A DNA stretch of 9,944 nucleotides from JBGOUP01 sp041477655 (lineage in GTDB: Bacteria > Patescibacteriota > UBA1384 > 2-12-FULL-50-11). Below the pieces are notes generated by a model. The model had not been told where the DNA came from, ran no database searches, and saw nothing but the letters and a program-made list of their open reading frames with translations. The stretch lies in the NCBI GenBank assembly GCA_041477655.1, contig JBGOUP010000030.1, positions 1 to 9,944 of the forward strand. The letters are read 5' to 3'. This document shows, in pieces, positions 6,997 through 9,944 of the stretch (the first letter of the stretch is position 1; every line of letters begins with the position of its first letter). Both the position numbers and the translations under genes were made by a program.

Positions 6997-8443
6997 TATC
7001 ATCCGTTCAAGGTGGTTCCTAATCGGCACAGTTGGCATTTTTGCCGTTACTGTCGTTAGCAGTTATTGGGGGGTGATGAAATTTGGTTATGTTGTCCCGC
7101 CCGGAGACGACATAATTCCTCACTGGCATATAATTCAATACTTGATGGCCAAGCCAACAATTTGGCCGTTTGATAGTTACCCGCCTGGTCTCCATTATCT
7201 GGTCATTGGTCTAACTTATCTATCTGGCAAAGAGGCCTTAATAGTTATGGCTTACCTCTGGCCTGGGCTGTTAGTGCTGTCATCTTTGTCGGTTTATTGG
7301 CTGGCGACCAAAGCTTTTTCCAAGAAGGTCGGCTTAATCGCTTTTGCTTTATACGCCCTGGCTGCTTCGCCGTTGCAAACGGCAACTGACGGCGGCCTGC
7401 CCAATGTTCTAGCAACCGGCGTGATAATGCCGATTAGCTTGCTTTGCTGGATTGGCATTTGGTCGGAGAAGAACAAACTGGCTTATTCTGTCGGCTTCAT
7501 CATCTCCAGTATTTTAATTATTTTGACCCATCATCTTTCGACATTGGTTTGGCTATCAGTGATCGCCGTATCCGGGGTTATTCTAGCTTCGATCAGGGTC
7601 TTTCGGGCAAAAGTCAGTCAGCGTGTTTGGCTAATCGTCCTGGTTGTTGCTAGTCTGGCGGCAATCTATGGACTCTTTGAGAGATTAGAGGTATTTCATC
7701 AGGCTCGCTCACTGCTCTTGGTTAGTCTTCGTCCAGCCGAGTCTCCCAACTGGCAGGCTATTGACTACAGCCGGTCGTTTAGCGGCGTAGTCTTTCAATT
7801 TGGCTTATTGGGTCTAATTGCTATTGTTTGGTCTCGGTTTAGACCGAATCTAACTGCCAAGATAGTTATTGGCACGTGGTTGTTGGTCTACTTCACTGGC
7901 TCTCGACAGACTTGGTTGATTGAGCCGGGTCGGCTGGCCAGAGATATGGCCCTACCCGCTTCGATTCTGGCCGGCTTGGCCATCATTGACTTCTATAGAT
8001 TTCTCAAAGGCTATAAGCTTTTGAGAATTACTCTGGTGATAGCCATTCTTCTAAGTGTTCTGCCCTTTATGCGACAAAGAATAAATCATTTGGCCAGCTA
8101 CGAACCGATGATTCGCTTTTCTAGCGCCGATAAGATGTTGCTCGATCAAATAAGAACTAGCCCTAACAAATTCGTCCTAGCTCCCAAAGTTGGCTTCTGG
8201 GATATCGAGGCTAGGAAAGAGGTAGCCAATGGCCAAGTCAGGTTGATTAAACCGGAAGAAGTCAAGACTTACTTGAAACTGTCTCAACTGGAATGTCTGG
8301 CCGTCAGTCTTTACCCAACCAATTCCTGGCCGGAGTCGCTTAGTGACGACACTGACTACCAGCTGGCTGTAGGCGCCGGTCTTATTCCCAAGTTAACTCT
8401 AGCCGACCCGAACAAGATATGGTATGTTTTCTGCACGCAATGA
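6980..8443 (+). CDS. Polytopic GT-C-like membrane glycosyltransferase (putative)
   Basis: A 487-residue membrane protein with about 10-11 hydrophobic segments up to residue 360 and a soluble C-terminal part (about 375-487) with no membrane segment. The arrangement suggests a GT-C fold enzyme that uses a polyprenyl-phosphate-sugar donor outside the membrane. Visible support: the first external loop carries PGDDIIPHWH (41-50, Asp43/Asp44, His48/His50), the place of the catalytic acidic residue in GT-C enzymes. It also carries DSYPPGLHYL (65-74), like the YPP(L/F)xHY element of related families, LTHHLST (182-188), and an Arg-rich EPGRLARDMALP loop (315-326). The tail ends in WYVF and resembles the exported C-terminal domains of such proteins. 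No named family is certain. It overlaps the preceding gene by 17 bases and shares a 4-base ATGA junction with the DPM1-like GT2, which could make its donor. A non-enzymatic membrane protein is not excluded. Confidence 0.68.
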   Translation: MKKLASIIRSRWFLIGTVGIFAVTVVSSYWGVMKFGYVVPPGDDIIPHWHIIQYLMAKPTIWPFDSYPPGLHYLVIGLTYLSGKEALIVMAYLWPGLLVLSSLSVYWLATKAFSKKVGLIAFALYALAASPLQTATDGGLPNVLATGVIMPISLLCWIGIWSEKNKLAYSVGFIISSILIILTHHLSTLVWLSVIAVSGVILASIRVFRAKVSQRVWLIVLVVASLAAIYGLFERLEVFHQARSLLLVSLRPAESPNWQAIDYSRSFSGVVFQFGLLGLIAIVWSRFRPNLTAKIVIGTWLLVYFTGSRQTWLIEPGRLARDMALPASILAGLAIIDFYRFLKGYKLLRITLVIAILLSVLPFMRQRINHLASYEPMIRFSSADKMLLDQIRTSPNKFVLAPKVGFWDIEARKEVANGQVRLIKPEEVKTYLKLSQLECLAVSLYPTNSWPESLSDDTDYQLAVGAGLIPKLTLADPNKIWYVFCTQ

Positions 8444-9126
8444 AGTTAGGCATAGTTATTCCTGCCCATAACGAAGCACGGACTATTCGACAGGTCGTTA
8501 AGAAAATACCCAGAAAGCTTGACGGTATAAGCCAAATACTACCAATTGTAATTGACGATGGATCGTCAGACGATACTCTGTTAGTCGCTCGTGAGTCAGG
8601 TGCCGTAGCGCTTAGGCACCGGATTAACTTAGGCGCAGGCGGGGCTACACTCACCGGTTTAACAGCCACTTGCCGGCTAGGTTTTGACGTTGCTGTCACG
8701 TTAGATGGAGATGGCCAGCATGATCCCAATGATATCCCAACCTTGCTTGAGGCCCACCAAAAAGACGGTGCTGATCTTGTTATCGGTAGTCGGTTCCTAT
8801 CTAAAACTATTGGAGAGATGCCACAGCTAAAATGGTACGGCAACAAGGTTATGAATAGAATCACTTATGTTTTTAGTCATTATAACGCCACCGACTCTCA
8901 GTCCGGTTTTCGTCTGTTTGGCCCAAACTTTTTAGAGCTACTCCATTTGTTTAGCACTGGTGGCTACGAATTCTGCTCCGAAGCGATCATCATTGCCCAT
9001 CAATCGCACTTGAAGATTGCAGAGGTGCCAATTAACACAATTTACTTTGATAGTCGCCGTGGTCAAAATCCACTCAATGGTGCCAATATCTTTCTTCGGC
9101 TGCTCTATCGTTCTTTGACCGGCTGA
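8440..9126 (+). CDS. DPM1-like family 2 glycosyltransferase (polyprenyl-phosphate sugar synthase)
   Basis: Predicted to transfer a sugar from a nucleotide donor to polyprenyl phosphate at the inner membrane face, like dolichyl-phosphate-mannose synthase, giving a donor for GT-C enzymes. The frame opens at 8419, but the ATG at 8440 forms an ATGA overlap with the stop of the preceding gene and gives the natural N-terminus MKLGIVIPAHNEARTI. The 228-residue protein has the complete GT2 core: VIPAHNEA (6-13), DDGSSDDT (39-46), NLGAGGA (63-69), the DxD metal motif in LDGDGQHDP (88-96), VIGSRF (114-119), and TDSQSGFRLF (151-160). The last is a hallmark of the DPM/DPG-synthase-like branch. FCSEAIIIA (178-186) and DSRRGQNP (204-211) follow. 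There are no C-terminal membrane helices, as in the catalytic-only type. The stop overlaps the DUF2304-like gene by one base (TGATG), a common pairing. The sugar is unknown. Confidence 0.92.
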   Translation: MKLGIVIPAHNEARTIRQVVKKIPRKLDGISQILPIVIDDGSSDDTLLVARESGAVALRHRINLGAGGATLTGLTATCRLGFDVAVTLDGDGQHDPNDIPTLLEAHQKDGADLVIGSRFLSKTIGEMPQLKWYGNKVMNRITYVFSHYNATDSQSGFRLFGPNFLELLHLFSTGGYEFCSEAIIIAHQSHLKIAEVPINTIYFDSRRGQNPLNGANIFLRLLYRSLTG

Positions 9127-9485
9127 TGATTCTGTTAATCATAAAAATACTGTCATTAGTCTTTACTCTATTAGTCATTATCAAAAGCTACTTAGCCTTT
9201 CGGCAACGCCAAGAGTCATTGGCTATGTTTCTCTTTTGGTCAATTACTTGGCTGGCAGTTATTACAGTTGCCTTCTATCCCGACCTAGTCACAACAGTTC
9301 TCGGTACAAAAAGGGTTGGTATTGGTACTTTACTTGGTGTAAGTGTAGTTTTTGTATATTTTGTAGTTTATCGCGTTTACGTCAAGGCCGATCGAATTGA
9401 AAAAAAAATGCAGGACATTGTCCGTCAGCTGGCTCTGAAGGATCATTTCAAAGAACCAGAAAAACCAATCAAACGAGATAGGTAG
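9126..9485 (+). CDS. Small membrane protein, DUF2304-like
   Basis: A 119-residue membrane protein of unknown biochemical function. I see three hydrophobic segments (about 3-22, 33-51 and 66-87), then a charged, probably helical tail (88-119; KADRIEKKMQDIVRQLALKD) that should face the cytoplasm. The pattern matches DUF2304: a charged segment after the first helix (RQRQES, 26-31), a conserved FWSITWLAV in the second, a short loop with Pro (YPDL), a Gly-rich entry to the third helix (KRVGIGTLLG, 62-71), and an Ile/Leu-rich acidic-basic tail ending QLAL. DUF2304 genes are frequently found next to DPM1-like GT2 genes, and here the start codon overlaps the GT2 stop by one base. I infer that it anchors or assists that soluble GT2 at the membrane; there is no direct evidence for this. 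Confidence in the family is good, and in the function low. Confidence 0.82.
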   Translation: MILLIIKILSLVFTLLVIIKSYLAFRQRQESLAMFLFWSITWLAVITVAFYPDLVTTVLGTKRVGIGTLLGVSVVFVYFVVYRVYVKADRIEKKMQDIVRQLALKDHFKEPEKPIKRDR

Positions 9486-9496
9486 CCCCCTTTTTT
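9486..9496 (+). other. C5T6 homopolymer tract between genes
   Basis: Five C then six T lie directly after the TAG of the DUF2304-like gene and directly before the GTG candidate start of the small protein. I looked for a stem upstream that would make it an intrinsic terminator and found none of useful length (only a trivial GG/CC pairing). It therefore probably is not a terminator. Confidence 0.6.
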
Positions 9497-9733
9497 GTGT
9501 CTGAACCAATGGTCATAAATTTATTACAAATGCGAACTAAGGTTATTGTTAAGTCTACTATCTTTGGTGATATTGAAGTTACTGATACATTTATACATGT
9601 GGTATATCGGGGCGGTGCCGAGACTATTCAGTTTAAACGCTGGCAAAGCAAAAATGTTACCGACGCAAGTCCGAACAAGAAGTCTCCCATTTACCGAGAA
9701 GAGGATATTGCCTTATACTATCACGTGTCTTGA
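9497..9733 (+). CDS. Small protein of unknown function
   Basis: I do not recognise this protein. The frame runs from a GTG at 9497, or from ATG codons at 9509 (74 residues) or 9530 (67 residues), to the TGA at 9731-9733; counted from GTG it is 78 residues. It has no membrane helix or signal peptide. Residues after about 13 alternate polar and hydrophobic (KVIVKSTIFGDIEVTDTFIH, then RGGAETIQFKRW), suggesting a beta-rich fold, followed by a Lys/Asn/Ser-rich stretch and a charged end. Codon choice resembles the neighbouring genes, and an overlapping open frame (9546-9737) gives an implausible Leu-rich sequence, so this is the better reading. It starts 11 bases after the DUF2304-like gene, behind a C5T6 tract. 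Its presence as a gene is plausible but unproven; the start is undecided. Confidence 0.5.
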   Translation: MSEPMVINLLQMRTKVIVKSTIFGDIEVTDTFIHVVYRGGAETIQFKRWQSKNVTDASPNKKSPIYREEDIALYYHVS

Positions 9734-9778
9734 ATGACTTGTAAATTTCCGACAAAGTTGTGGACAACACGCTGAATT

Positions 9779-9944
9779 ATGGCTATTAAAGGTAGAAAAT
9801 TTAACCTCATATCACTAAATATTTTTACAGTTGTTTTAATGGGGGCATTGTTATCCTCTTCGGTTGACAACGTCTTTTTTTCGATAGCACGAATCATCTT
9901 GGCTTTATGCTTGGCCTTGTTTTTAGTCCCCGGTAACTTGGTTA
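9779..9944 (+). CDS. Membrane protein N-terminus, gene cut by the right edge
   Basis: An ATG at 9779 opens a frame that runs to the window end (55 codons visible, last partial codon at 9944) with no stop. The product starts MAIKGRKFNL, a basic cytoplasmic N-terminus, followed by two hydrophobic segments: about 11-25 and 33-50. The second ends in ALFLVPGNLV, with Pro51-Gly52. A hydrophobic helix leading into a PG motif near residue 50 is common in large polytopic glycan enzymes and DUF1616-like membrane proteins, so a further GT-C-like or related membrane protein is a reasonable guess. It is a guess only, because too little sequence is visible for a family call. It follows the small protein by 45 bases with no obvious ribosome-binding site. 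Confidence 0.6.
   Translation, partial: MAIKGRKFNLISLNIFTVVLMGALLSSSVDNVFFSIARIILALCLALFLVPGNLV

Noticed and set aside
8419..8439. Upstream start for the DPM1-like GT2 (MVCFLHA extension)
   Set aside because: The ATG at 8440 forms an ATGA junction with the preceding stop and gives the natural GT2 N-terminus; the extension adds seven residues coded within the end of the previous gene.
8382..8864. Long open frame on the minus strand (160 codons) across the DPM1-like GT2
   Set aside because: It lies opposite a well-conserved GT2 gene and its product (Ser/Pro-rich, low order) matches no family; it is a shadow of the codon pattern of the real gene.
9440..9496. Possible intrinsic terminator ending in the T6 run
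   Set aside because: No G+C-rich stem of four or more pairs precedes the T run; the sequence between 9440 and 9485 is the coding end of the DUF2304-like gene.
9691..9719. Possible promoter TTACCG-17-TATACT before the last gene
   Set aside because: The -10 is good (five of six) but the -35 matches only three of six, and it lies inside the small protein's coding sequence; not strong enough to list.
9546..9737. Alternative 63-codon frame overlapping the small protein
   Set aside because: Product is Leu-rich at first and then disorderly, with codon use less like the neighbours; the frame ending at 9733 is the more protein-like reading.
9731..9781. Read-through of TGA (recoded stop) linking the small protein to the downstream gene in the same frame
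   Set aside because: The two frames are in phase, separated by TGA at 9731 and 9773, but TGA ends several recognisable genes (3435, 8441, 9124) at natural ends, so TGA is a stop here.

Overview
The window reads as a cell-surface polysaccharide (O-antigen-like or capsule-like) biosynthesis locus from a bacterium of middling G+C. One gene, rmlA, lies on the minus strand and runs off the left edge. Diverging from it, eight complete genes and one partial gene point rightwards, packed head to tail with gaps of a few bases or with short overlaps. Standard genetic code fits: TAG, TGA and TAA all end recognisable proteins at sensible places, and no in-frame TGA interrupts a conserved domain. No rRNA, tRNA, CRISPR, insertion sequence or phage gene is visible.

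The lineage cannot be fixed from the sequence alone. Compact overlapping genes, almost no Shine-Dalgarno motifs and a run of divergent membrane glycan enzymes would suit a Patescibacteria/CPR-type metagenomic genome, but this is an inference of low to moderate confidence. Other non-Shine-Dalgarno lineages are possible.

Layout: (1) 1-870 minus, RmlA, which makes dTDP-glucose, first step to dTDP-rhamnose. (2) 871-964, divergent intergenic region with candidate promoters both ways. (3) 965-2416, Wzx-like flippase. (4) 2433-3437, GT2 glycosyltransferase. (5) 3439-4542, GT4 glycosyltransferase. (6) 4527-5870 and 5863-6996, two consecutive O-antigen ligase/polymerase (Wzy/WaaL superfamily) membrane proteins. 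(7) 6980-8443, a polytopic GT-C-like membrane protein. (8) 8440-9126, a DPM1-like GT2 that probably makes a polyprenyl-phosphate-sugar. (9) 9126-9485, a DUF2304-like small membrane protein. (10) 9497-9733, a small protein of unknown function. (11) 9779 to the right edge, the start of another membrane protein.

Together this looks like a Wzx/Wzy-dependent pathway. Nucleotide sugars (RmlA) feed cytoplasmic glycosyltransferases (GT2, GT4) that build a lipid-linked repeat unit. Wzx flips it, and one of the two Wzy/WaaL-like proteins polymerises it while the other may transfer the chain to its final acceptor. The DPM1-like GT2, DUF2304 and GT-C-like proteins look like a separate module that decorates the glycan outside the membrane using a lipid-phosphate-sugar donor. 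The initiating phosphoglycosyl transferase and rmlB/C/D are not in the window. Nothing here is clearly a new system; the most interesting items are the tandem Wzy/WaaL-like pair, the GT-C/GT2/DUF2304 module and the lack of ribosome-binding motifs.
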